Source: Ilyonectria destructans
Lineage: Eukaryota; Ascomycota; Sordariomycetes; Hypocreales; Nectriaceae
DNA: 64,000 nt
Assembly: GCA_020740775.1 (NCBI GenBank)
Contig: JAHEWK010000007.1
Location: 2,914,001 to 2,978,000 of the forward strand
Direction: 5' to 3'
This document shows, piece after piece, positions 34,653-44,266 of this stretch; within the stretch, counting starts at the first letter, position 1; every line of letters begins with the position of its first letter. The position numbers and the translations under genes are program-made. The notes under the pieces were generated by a model. That model was not told the DNA's origin and searched no databases. It saw nothing but the letters and a program-made list of their open reading frames with translations.

Positions 34653-35222
34653 TAGAAAATGAGTGAGGGTCCAAACAATACAGAAGCTATGATTGATGCT
34701 GGGGATGACTACAATTTTCAAATCCCTTCCTACCTCTATAGGTGAAACTTCAAGCACAAAGAGTAAACAGGAATCTCCTACAAGCTTACCGATATTCACC
34801 TACGACGTACATAGATAATTTCTTGTCTGGTAGAATCCAGTCCAATTGACAACTTCGCCTATCCGCCCTAAATTTCTGTACCAGCTTTATCGCTTCAGAG
34901 TCCCGAGGGTCCAAATACAACCGGCCACTTTGCGATACAGGGGGATATATGAAAAAGATTCTTCTAAGAGAAAGGTTAGTTCCTGCATTGAGGCTGAGTG
35001 TCTGGGCATAACTTTGCGCTGGAAGTGTTATGCAGTATGTTTCATTACTTCGATAGCCGTGATAACTGCACTATTGCTTAGTTGACCAAAATATTATCTT
35101 ATATATATTACAGTATATTATTTCATTATTCTATTATTAGCAATACTAACTAATAGACCATCTTTATCGCCCGCCTTCTACCTTTTCTCTTTGCCAGCGG
35201 TTTCATTATCCCTGCCGGTGTT
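34653..35222. other. Convergent intergenic region
   Basis: No gene. A short AT-only tract (TATATATATTACAGTATATT, about 35099) lies in the middle. Holds 3' ends of the AhpD-like and methyltransferase genes. Confidence 0.55.
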
Positions 35223-36681
35223 TTACTTCTCCCCTTCCACGGCAGCTGCCGACACTTCGCCGGGATATGGCTTCCTTCCCCATACAATAAAGCCCGGCAT
35301 ATAGGCGTGCGTACGTGGGTCGCCGAGATGCTGTCGTACATCAACGAGACATACCTACAACTCGTGAGTCAAATCTATTGACATGAGGAAGTTGGAGGTT
35401 AGATGTGCATACCTCAATCTCCGCGGGCGTTCTGTTAAATGCCCTGTTAAAGAGCTGATATGAGAAGCCGCCCAGTCCATCCAGCAGATTTGCCTCCCAC
35501 ATGTACCCTACCTCCTTGAGGCGGGTGTCCCTGGCCCACCCGCCGATTGGCATCTTAACGGTGCGCTGATGGATATCGACGAAGCCGACCTTTTCGTACA
35601 CCTCTTTCAGCGTGGCCCCTAGGATAGCGGGGCGCTGTACGTGCTCTGATGCGACGAGGAGGTCGTTAAACCATGCTGCCACAGGCCCACTAGGGTCGAT
35701 GGTGTCGTCGTCGCAGCAAACGTTGCCGTCGACTTCTTGCGATTCGAACCAGCCGCCGGGTTCGAGGGCGTCAAACGCTTGCTCGGCGATTTGGCTTTCG
35801 AACGAGGCCCAGCAGCCGACGGTAGATCGCGTGTGGATGTAGTCAAATTTGTGCGCAAAGTCCCATAGGTCGGCCCTGAGCGTTATGGTTAGCTAGGCAT
35901 CCCTTCCCGACGGGCTGGCATTGATGTCCCGACTTAGGCATTCCAAGTGCAGTTGGCACATGCTCGCATAGATACTCACGAATCATCAACGTAGAAATGA
36001 ACATTGGGAGGCACGTCGACTGGTTGGATCGGGGATAAATCCGTGGCAATAACGGTGGATTCGGGGAACAGGTCGCCCATCTCGATTGCCCAATCGCCCA
36101 CGCCGGTGGCGATGTCTAGGATACGCAGCGGCGGCTTCGCGCGTGAGAGGGGAGCGAAGTACAGCCGGTCGCGCAGGAGCTTCTTGATACACTGGCCCTG
36201 TAGTGCTAGGCGTTCCTGCTCCGAGGCGTCATTGGGGAAAGCGTATGCTGCGTGTCTGTGATCAATTGCGAGGCCCCAGAGACTGCAAACAATGGCATCT
36301 TACAGCCGGCCCGGTAGGCGTGGTAGGTGCGCCCAAACTCCTCGGGAAAGGTCTGCACACTGTCAGATAGCGACGCGGTGTCGCTCCTGCAGACGCCGGT
36401 CAATGCGGGACGATCAAGGTGTTTCAAAGGAAGACGCCTACATGGTCCAAGGCTGTGGCGGGCGGGAAGCCATCGAGTCAGCACGTATGTCCTCGCAGGG
36501 TCTCTGGAGCTGGGGTTCGTTCGCCTACCTCTGGCTCGATGAAGCTCATGTTGCCAGATCCGGGCAGCTGCGCCAGGTCAAAGGTGAACTCGTAATTCTC
36601 CAGCGGCAGGGTGGGCTCGTCGTTGGCGACATGGTTGGCATCGCCGCCTCCGCCGCCGGGTTTGGGGTGCTGGCTCTCCAT
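35223..36681 (-). CDS. LaeA-like S-adenosylmethionine-dependent methyltransferase
   Basis: Five exons: 36681-36485, 36386-36304, 36247-35980, 35875-35413 and 35354-35223, giving 380 residues. The last four are supported by strong splice sites. The first donor (GTGCTG at 36484) was chosen only because it keeps frame; GTAGGC at about 36531 looks better as a donor but breaks the frame. SAM motif I is ILDIATGVGDWAIEMGDLFP, followed by VIATDLSPIQP and FDYIHTRSTVGCW, then ALEPGGWFESQEVD. The N-terminal FGRTYHAYRAGSYAFPNDASE and C-terminal FIVWGRKP complete the UMTA/LaeA-like pattern. Such enzymes either regulate secondary metabolism or methylate products; it lies 2 kb from terpene synthase 2. Confidence 0.88.
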
Positions 36682-37302
36682 GGCCGCTGCTGGTGATTGT
36701 TACGGGAGCGATTGAGGTCCAGCTGATGAGGTCCGGCTGATGGTCCGCCGACACCGCCGCTTATAGCTGATGGCCGACACCGCCGGTGGAGGGTCGAAAA
36801 GCTGTGCCTCTGGGGAAGTTCATTCCACGTCCTCGGTCGGCTGGTTTATTCCCACGTCTGGCCCCCGAGCTCAAGACGCCTCCTCATTTACTTTTTCTCG
36901 CCCAAGGTCTATTGCCAAATGCTGCGAAAGCCGTGGGTAAGGGGCTTGCATGTGCCTCATCTGCCCCGAACTCTGTCGAGCCGCGTCCCAGGCTCCTGGA
37001 CCGGCCCAAGAGCACGCCCGGCCCACTTGGCACAGTGCTCCGGCTCTCGGATGGCATGGCAACTCGTCATGATTACTAGGGACAATCGCAGGGTTTGCTA
37101 GTGGATGTGTCCCTCCAACCCCCCTTGTACGTTGCGTGTTTGGTGCTGACCGCGCTGACACCAGAGCGGAGAACTCCACGCCTCTCTCCAGTTCAACCAC
37201 CAGGCAATTGGACAAGTTTGGCTGCCTTTCCAATCCGGTGAGTTCTGACACCCACTAAGTTTAGGGCGCGTCTCCTTTTTCGCTCATCGAGAGCGGGCCG
37301 TG

Positions 37303-37386
37303 GCGTTTGGCGTGATGCCTGGTGTTTGGCATGCTGCCTGGCGTATGGCATTCTGCCTGGCGTATGGCATGCTGCCTGGCGTATGA
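37303..37386. repeat. Tandem repeat, 19-bp unit, 4.4 copies
   Basis: Units start at 37303, 37322, 37341 and 37360 with a partial unit at 37379. Consensus GCGTATGGCATGCTGCCTG; copies differ at one to four positions, mostly in the first two units. Confidence 0.9.
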
Positions 37387-37460
37387 CGATCTTGTCCAGG
37401 CCCGTCAGCTATTGCCTACAGCCGACAAGGGTTGCGAATGTTAGCTCGAGACTTGCCAGA

Positions 37461-37509
37461 GATACATGGGATTTGGTATAGATACACAGGATTTGGTATA
37501 GATACACCC
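37461..37509. repeat. Tandem repeat, 20-bp unit, 2.4 copies
   Basis: GATACATGGGATTTGGTATA at 37461 is followed by GATACACAGGATTTGGTATA at 37481 and a partial third copy GATACACCC. Confidence 0.85.
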
Positions 37510-38030
37510 TAAAAGTAAGGTACCTCGAGATGGAAATTGTGGAGAAGTTGTAAAGATTGATCTACAAGGACCGACAAATAAGGGTATCCTCTCCACTCTC
37601 GCTATTCTGATCTGCGATATCCCGTACTCTACTCCCTACTCCCTACTCCGTACACCAGCTAACATTTGTAACCCTTGTGCACTGTATCTCACAAGTGAGG
37701 AGTGGTGCCCAACCCCGCACCTCCCGGACCGCTGGGCTGGGACGCATCCCACCCGCATGGACACGTTTGTATCACGCGCCGCTTTGGTAGAAATCACGCG
37801 ACTTTTGGTCTTGCATTAGGGCTGTGACATTTACATTGAGTTTGGTGACATCTACCTTGCCTCTGGCTTGCCTTTGGCTTGCCGTGGGAGGATTCCCAAA
37901 ATTACCACCCCTTACCAGAACGTCGGGAGGCGAAGGGATGCTGCCCAGCCACAGCAACTTAACCCGACGCCCGGAACTTTGGTCCCGGAGTCTTGGAATG
38001 CGCCAGACGCACGTCCTCGGGAACATGAAT

Positions 38031-38062
38031 CAGTCCAGTCAAGTCCAGTCAAGTCCAGTCCA
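38031..38062. repeat. Tandem repeat of AAGTCCAGTC
   Basis: Three copies of a 10-bp unit, the first slightly changed (CAGTCCAGTC), at 38031, 38041 and 38051. Confidence 0.85.
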
Positions 38063-38754
38063 ATGCCTGAATGTTAGTATTGTTGAAAACAGAACTGCGA
38101 ACCCATTCGCCCACCTTCAAATTCGCATCTGCGAGATTTTCCCATCTTCTCTGGCTCTCGCGATAGGAGATACGTGAGGCCCACGCTAAGTCATACCCCT
38201 CACGGCTGCTCCGGTACTTCCGGAGTATTCCGCAGGTGTTGGGATCATCTCCGAGTCGATTGGTTCGCTTGGGCCGAGTAGTGTGGACCTTGAGATGGTG
38301 AGATGGCAAGATGGTTCGTCCTCGAGCTCTCGATGGGACATTCTTTCCGTCTCGCGGCGATAAGCTATGGCTTTGTTGGCTTCATCGTCGGCTTCCGCAT
38401 TGTCGGTATCCTTTGTCGCTGATCTTGGATTATCTGGTTAAAGAAGCTCCAGATTCCAACATCGTTGACCTTGCACTTAAAATGTGGCGCCATTTACCTA
38501 ATCACACCATCTGCTTGTCGAGGGCCGTACTCACCTCGAATTGGATTGAATGGACTAGGGCCGAACTCGCATATCATCAGGTGCGCGATGCCCCCGAGAA
38601 ATCAAATGAGACTCTGAATAATCGAATACAATTCAAGATGAATAATAACGCTATGAGATCATAAGTTGGAGTCGTATGAGTATCTTCCGTTCTGGTTATG
38701 GCTCACGAGCCGAGACCATGTCCAATCCCCGCTGAACCTGAACCTGAAACGGAT

Positions 38755-40014
38755 CTATTGCATGGTTCCCACCGTTCGGTCGCATTTGTGTAACAGTCTA
38801 TGCAACACATCCCCCCACCCAGTAAACAGATAACCCGTCAAGAGGGTCAGGCCAAAGACAAGGCAGAGCAGGCTCAGGTGCCACACTTGGAAGCCGAGTG
38901 CATGTAGCTGTGCGCGAACAGGCTGCCACACCCTATCGGCGGCGGGTCGCACAACACGGCCATACATATATGGAGCAGAAGACCCAACTGCCAGTTTTGA
39001 TCCCGTGTCGTCGGTTTTCTTCTCGTGCTCAGGTTCCACGTAGGCGCCGGGCACATAGCGGCCGGTGCTCTTGGTGTGCCACGAGTAGACGCCCTGCAGC
39101 ATGATCCCGAGGTCTCTGGCGTACTCTTGAGCCAATCGCTGACTTGGTCCAAAGTTGGGCAGAGCGTTTTGCAGCCGAATGAACTCTTCCAGGTCCTCGT
39201 CGTGAATCCTAAGCGCCTCCCCACAGGCATCCTTCAGGCTCAGCCCGGACTCGTGTTGGACGGTAATGATGAGGTTGACGACGTCTCCTTTTCGGGCCAG
39301 CTCTTTGGGCAGCGAGATGAAGTCGTTGTGGTAACCGATAAGACTCCCTATAAGGTCGTGCATTCGAAGTATGCTCGGATCGAGGAGGACTTGGTCAGGG
39401 AGGAAACGGTAGTTCTTTTGCATGCACAGGTACTTGGCAAAGCAAATGCCCCCAGAGGTCTGTCGACGAATCGATTGGAAAATCGGTAACGGTGCTGGTT
39501 TGCCGGCCGCGTTGTGCTGCTTCTCGTCGCCATATCCCATCATCATCGCCAGGATAGAATCAACCCACTGTTGATACAGATGTTGTGGCATCCCACAAGC
39601 GAGAGCCTCTTGTCGGATCAGATAGACCTGACGGTAGAGCCCCTGGTCTGGCTCACTGCTGTCCTGGCCGGTAAGGATAGCAGAAACCTTTTCCTTAACA
39701 TGGCCAAGCTCATCACGGCTACTGCGGTCCATATAGTCATCGAGAATGGCAAAGAATGCGGTGAAACGTGCCACAGGGCGAAGCTCCTCCAGTGTCAGCC
39801 ATGGAAACCCGCGAGCAGCCAGATCCGACAGTCGATGTCGCTTATGCCTATCACGAGCATTCTTCGATTCGAACCGACAGTCGATGTCAATCCATTGGTA
39901 ATACTCTGCAACGAGCTCTTCGATATGCGGGCTAACAAAATCAGGGAATGGATAGTAAGGGCGAGGGTAGTCCTTCAGCTCATTGTAGAACTGCTCTTCA
40001 ACAGCTCGACTCAT
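38755..40014 (-). CDS. Class I terpene synthase with C-terminal membrane helix
   Basis: Single exon, 419 residues, ATG at 40014. The metal-binding motif is LDDYMDRSS (D92, D93, D96), the NSE motif NDFISLPKE (N230, S234, E238), and the RY pair TGRYVPG (319-320), all in the usual order and spacing for bacterial/fungal type sesquiterpene or diterpene cyclases. After the normal end of the fold (about 330) comes a charged linker and a hydrophobic segment WHLSLLCLVFGLTLLTGYLF (about 379-398), then a short basic tail. Most class I fungal terpene synthases are soluble and lack such an anchor. It shares a 726-bp divergent promoter with a P450 (40741), which suggests the P450 oxidises its product. Intact by sequence. 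Confidence 0.92.
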   Translation of the reverse strand: MSRAVEEQFYNELKDYPRPYYPFPDFVSPHIEELVAEYYQWIDIDCRFESKNARDRHKRHRLSDLAARGFPWLTLEELRPVARFTAFFAILDDYMDRSSRDELGHVKEKVSAILTGQDSSEPDQGLYRQVYLIRQEALACGMPQHLYQQWVDSILAMMMGYGDEKQHNAAGKPAPLPIFQSIRRQTSGGICFAKYLCMQKNYRFLPDQVLLDPSILRMHDLIGSLIGYHNDFISLPKELARKGDVVNLIITVQHESGLSLKDACGEALRIHDEDLEEFIRLQNALPNFGPSQRLAQEYARDLGIMLQGVYSWHTKSTGRYVPGAYVEPEHEKKTDDTGSKLAVGSSAPYMYGRVVRPAADRVWQPVRAQLHALGFQVWHLSLLCLVFGLTLLTGYLFTGWGDVLHRLLHKCDRTVGTMQ

Positions 40015-40740
40015 GATGCTCGTCTTTGGTAGTCAGAGGGCCAATTTTTTTTAATTGAGTGATCAGCCGAGTTTGAAACTGTGGCCAGTGCGTATCCGTG
40101 ACTCGCTAGTACTTGGATTAAATACCTGGAGATTTATTTCTGGGACGTCATCCTAGTTGCTCTCTATATATCTGTCTCTATAGTTCTTCCAGGGGCAAAA
40201 GCTCCAGAACTCGCTTCTGCACCTACTTCTCTTTTCTGACTAGCCCCTGCACTATCAGTGTGTGTGTGGTGTACATCCCGAACACCGTTTAACAACTTTC
40301 CGCATTCAGACACAGCCCCGACCAACTGGTGGGCATGTGGGGGCATGCGCCCGTCCTACATTGGACATCTGCACTATTGACGTGTTCTGCACCCTCTTCC
40401 TGGCATATGTAGGTTTTCGGACGAACTAAAGATACCGGCATCTGTGATGTGTCCTCGTTCCATAGGCCGCAGGGCCCCAATCATCTGGTTTGGTTGTTGG
40501 TTCCAAATCAGGACCAACATGGCCAACATAGAAATGAGCCCATGACCCGCTCCGAGCGTGCCGTCCTGGTTGCCTCATGCATTCCACGAGCTTACAACTT
40601 CGGCAACGCCTTTGACCAAGGAGCACATTTGCCTATCCCCATTCCGAAGTATATTATACACTAGGGTCCGTCCCCGATAGCCAATGCTTTGCGCAGGGCA
40701 ACGTTCGTCTGAATGACACAGTTGTTAGGACCTCGCTATC
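40015..40740. promoter_or_regulatory. Divergent promoter between terpene synthase 2 and its P450
   Basis: 726 bp without a convincing gene. A TATATA box at 40164-40171 lies about 150 nt upstream of the leftward terpene synthase start. Divergent arrangement fits coordinate expression of the two genes; no operator is obvious. Confidence 0.45.
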
Positions 40741-42751
40741 ATGAACGACCTACCATTTTCCTCCGACACCGAAGTGGCAGACCTCAAATGGTTTGGCTCC
40801 GTTTGGCGTTATCCACTTCTGCTTGCGATCATCTGGCTTCTACACACTGCAACCGTTGTGGTGTACCGGCTTACATGGCACCCCCTTGCTAGCTTCCCGG
40901 GTCCCGTCCTCGCTAGGGCCTCCTACGTGTATGAGTTTTGGTTCGACGTTATCCTTCAAGGGAGATATACCCGCAGGATCTCAAACCTCCATCAGAAATA
41001 CGGTAAAATCCGATGCCGTGGTTGCCAAGCGAGGGGGTCCGTTGATGGCTGACTATTGGTAGGCCCAATTGTGCGGATAAACCCGAACGAACTGCACTGC
41101 AATGATCCTAGCTTCATCGACGTTGTCTACGCCCATGGGAAAGAGAAACGCAATAAATCGGATCACTACTTGGCCGCGATGCCTTGGGGGTATGTTCAGT
41201 GCTTGTGTCTATTGTCCTTACACCGATCTCACATTTTCGTTCCTTTCATGGTGTCCACTCAGTCTAGGCATGGAAACATGTGCTAACTTTTTGGTTATTT
41301 TCAAGTTTACGGCTGGTTAGTTCCTTTCCTGCAATAGTAATGGGCCACCTACTGATATAGACCTAAGGCCAGCGTTGGTACAGAAGACCATGACCACCAC
41401 CGGCTCCGTCGAGCGCCGGTTACTAAATTCTTCTCCCGCTCCCAGATCATGAAACGCGAAGGAATCTTTCATGAGAAGATCCAACATCTTTGCGACAAGC
41501 TTCTTCTCTACCGCGACCGTGCTCCATTTCAGCTGGCTGCTGCGTACTCCTGCTTTACCACAGATGCGCTGACGAGCTACTGCTTTGGCCGTAGCCTGGG
41601 GAATCTCGAAAAGCCTGGTTGGAACCCAAGTTTCAAAGGAACAGTTGACAAGATTACCGGCTTGTTTTATCTCAGCCGTCACCTACATACTTTGGCACGT
41701 TTAGCGGATGTTATGCCCCTGTGAGCTCGCTATAATCTCAGGATTGTAAATGAATTCCACTAACTCCAACAGATCTGTCTGCCGTGTTATTTCTACTGAG
41801 ATCAGCTCGTTACTGGAATTGATTCGCGTTCGTCACCCTCCAGCAAGATTAATGTATGGCCCGAATTAAGTAACATTGGTACAGGTCACCATTCCGAAGC
41901 TGGTGGAACAGGCCAAGGGCACCAGCGATACCGACGCAGGAGGAAAGCAGCCGACGGTTGTTGATACAATACTTCAGTCCGATCTTCCTCAGGCTGAGAA
42001 GACACCCGACCGGCTTACCAGCGAAGCCATCGCCATAGTCCTAGGAGGCACCCACAGCATTTCCACCGTACTCTCAATTGCGACCTTTCACCTGCTCACA
42101 AATCCGAGCCAACTGGAAAGATTACTTGCAGAGCTCCGCACCGTCGTAACAGACGAAACTGACCTCCCAACATGGTCCACACTGGAAAAGCTGCCCTACT
42201 TGAGTGGTGTCATCCTGGAAGCGTTGCGTTTGATGTATGGCGTTGCGAGTCGAATCTCCGTCATTGCACCAGATGAAGAACTGTTGTACACGCCGGGTGA
42301 GAAACCACCCGGTGCCACATCTGATTTTAGCACCTCTTACACAATCCCACGTGGTTACGCCATCGGGATATCAGCGTACATGATACACATGGATCCCACC
42401 CTCTTCCCAAATGCCTCACAATTCATTCCGGACCGATGGTTGGATGAGCATGACCAAAGGGACAGGGGTCTGGAGAGATACCTGATGTCCTTTTCCAAAG
42501 GCCACCGTCAGTGCATCGGGATGCAGTGAGTGTACCTTGTGTCCATGGTTGGGCACCATCGTGAAAACTAATTATTATTCCATAGGCTGGCTTACTGCGA
42601 ACTCTACCTTGCAGTCACGGCTCTGGCTTTACGTGTATTGCCTCACATGAGTCTCCATGACACAACTATATCAGATATCGCATACGACCACGATCAGCTG
42701 ATTGCCATGCCAAAGAAGGGCAGCAAGGGCGTGCGAGTAACCATACATTAG
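40741..42751 (+). CDS. Cytochrome P450 monooxygenase (7 exons)
   Basis: Exons 40741-41002, 41063-41189, 41306-41315 (10 nt), 41368-41720, 41773-41827, 41885-42525 and 42586-42751 sum to 538 codons including stop. N-terminal ER anchor: YPLLLAIIWLLHTATVVV then WHPLASFPGP. Middle: DHHRLRRAPVTKFFS; I-helix GGTHSIST in place of the usual AGxxT; K-helix EALR (ExxR); heme loop FSKGHRQCIGMQ with the Cys ligand. The 10-nt exon and the weak donor GTTCGT of exon 5 (41828) are the least certain parts, chosen because they restore frame and family alignment. It probably hydroxylates the product of the divergent terpene synthase at 38755. Confidence 0.88.
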
Positions 42752-42981
42752 GAGTGAACTCATCACTCGGTTTGGGGCCCCGGACCAAAATCAAAGCAGG
42801 AAACCAGTGCTTGACGAGTCATACACAATTTCCACGGTACCTTATTGAAAATCATGGATAGTACGGCCTGTCACTAGTTTCTATATGTCTGCAAGGTGGA
42901 ATGGTTTTAAATACCAGAATGCACTAGTGATGAGCTCTCTAAACAACGTTATGAGTATCTATATAGGAAAGGTACCGATAG

Positions 42982-43263
42982 CGCTCCTAATAGTCCGGAC
43001 TATTTAGACTATTGGACCAGACTACAGTACCGCAGCGTCTTTCCAGCTTCATTCCACTTGAGATTTTTGCCCACCAGGCTACTTTCTTAAACTAGATCAG
43101 AGAGTGGCGGCCTATTCGGCGTGACGGTTAGGTTAGGGCTTAGATTGGACCATCAGTGTAGCCAGAGAGACGTAGAATGAACTAATGACCCATTGACTAT
43201 TACTGCTCTTGGACGGTAGTCGGGACTAAGAGTCTAAATGGTCTAGACTACCCATTAGTAGCG
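42982..43263. mobile_element. MITE-like element with imperfect terminal inverted repeats
   Basis: The left end (CGCTCCTAATAG...GACTATTTAGACT...GACTACAGTACC) matches, in inverse orientation, the right end (reverse complement CGCTACTAATGG...GACCATTTAGACT...GACTACCGTCC) over about 50 bp at roughly three in four positions. Total length about 282 bp with no coding capacity. A perfect 16-bp palindrome AATAGTCCGGACTATT is inside the left end. No clear target duplication, so exact ends are tentative. Confidence 0.45.
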
Positions 43264-43536
43264 TTGACAGCCAAAGCTGGATCCTGCCGATTCACCCGTA
43301 ACTTCAAAATCAGATCAAGAGCTAATTGAGTGCAAGCGTTTTCGGTTAGAATCTCGCTCTGTTTGTGCGTACACCGAGAATATCTTACTATACCTAAATC
43401 CGCTTTACTAATATTCTTACTGACTTAAACTTATCAAGTATGAGATAAAGTAAATTATTAAAGAGAATTAAGTATCTAAAGTTAATCCTACACCTATATT
43501 ACTTAGTAGCACTCATGCTACCTTATATACTGCAGA
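43264..43536. other. AT-rich spacer
   Basis: No gene. From about 43380 the DNA is strongly AT-rich with TTACTTA/TAAGT words, as in RIP-degraded repeats, and runs into an ankyrin relic. Confidence 0.4.
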
Positions 43537-43899
43537 AGCGGCTTTGCAACCGTAGTGGGCCGGCAAAACACCGTCGAAACCGCGAAGTTGTTTCTCGACT
43601 TTGGGGCTGGCCCATGGACTGCTGGATCATATTCTTATGACCCGGCGTTAGAATCAGTCCGTCGGGGAAATTTGCCAATGCACTTTGCTACTTAGTCTAC
43701 CTACTCTAATGTCATCAACTTCTTGAAGGCTCGTGGAAGAAACGTTGACTCAACGAACTGCAGCAGCTTAACTCCCTTCCACCCTACTTTAGACGGGGTG
43801 CACTGGATTCTGTCAAAATACACAGAAACTAGCCGGCGCATGCGTCATGTCCTTCCTGGATTTAGTCAAAAGACCCATTTTCTGTCTGTACACGCGTGA
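43537..43899 (+). pseudogene. Ankyrin-repeat relic
   Basis: A single frame without start codon reads VVGRQNTVETAKLFLDFGAG, PALESVRRGNLPMHFAT, stop (TAG at 43693), NVINFLKARGRNVDSTN, SLTPFHPTL. The spacing of GA and the leading helices are ankyrin-like. One internal stop and lack of any start or acceptor mark it as dead. Confidence 0.55.
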
Positions 43900-44266
43900 T
43901 GTAGCTACAGTCTGAGATGGCTTTCTATCATGAGGTTATATGTCAATGCTTCTTTCTTACCAGGGTCTTCTATAATTAGACCGCACTTTGTTAAACGATT
44001 GTCGGGCACGACCTTCAAGGGTACCTCTTCAGACAAGTCGGCCACACTTACTCGGAGCGCGTTCCGCGCATGCCGTGCGTTCCGCGCATGGCATTCATGT
44101 CACGCATGGCACAAGTCTAGTCAACAGAGGCGCCTTGCAAATGAGCTTTAAAGACACTACACCCTCTGATACCTTTTTTTTTTTAGTTTTAAATTCGAAC
44201 ATCCAGAAGTCGCCTATTACTACCAGCTACCGTCAATTACGCTCGATCCCTCTCAAACCTAACAAC

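Larger units (their letters stand above)
36682..38754. other. 2-kb intergenic spacer rich in short tandem repeats
   Basis: No gene recognised; frames at 36786-37079, 36871-37251 and 38311-38664 have no family features. Separate tandem repeats are annotated at 37303, 37461 and 38031. A triplicated CTCCCTA motif (37632-37651) and repeated GGCTTGCC-type words (37860-37885) add to the repetitive character. Confidence 0.5.

Noticed and set aside
36871..37251. 126-codon minus-strand frame in the spacer
   Set aside because: No recognisable domain, next to tandem repeats and without promoter or splice context.
37303..37386. CRISPR-like array
   Set aside because: The 19-bp units are directly contiguous with no spacers, and the DNA is fungal.
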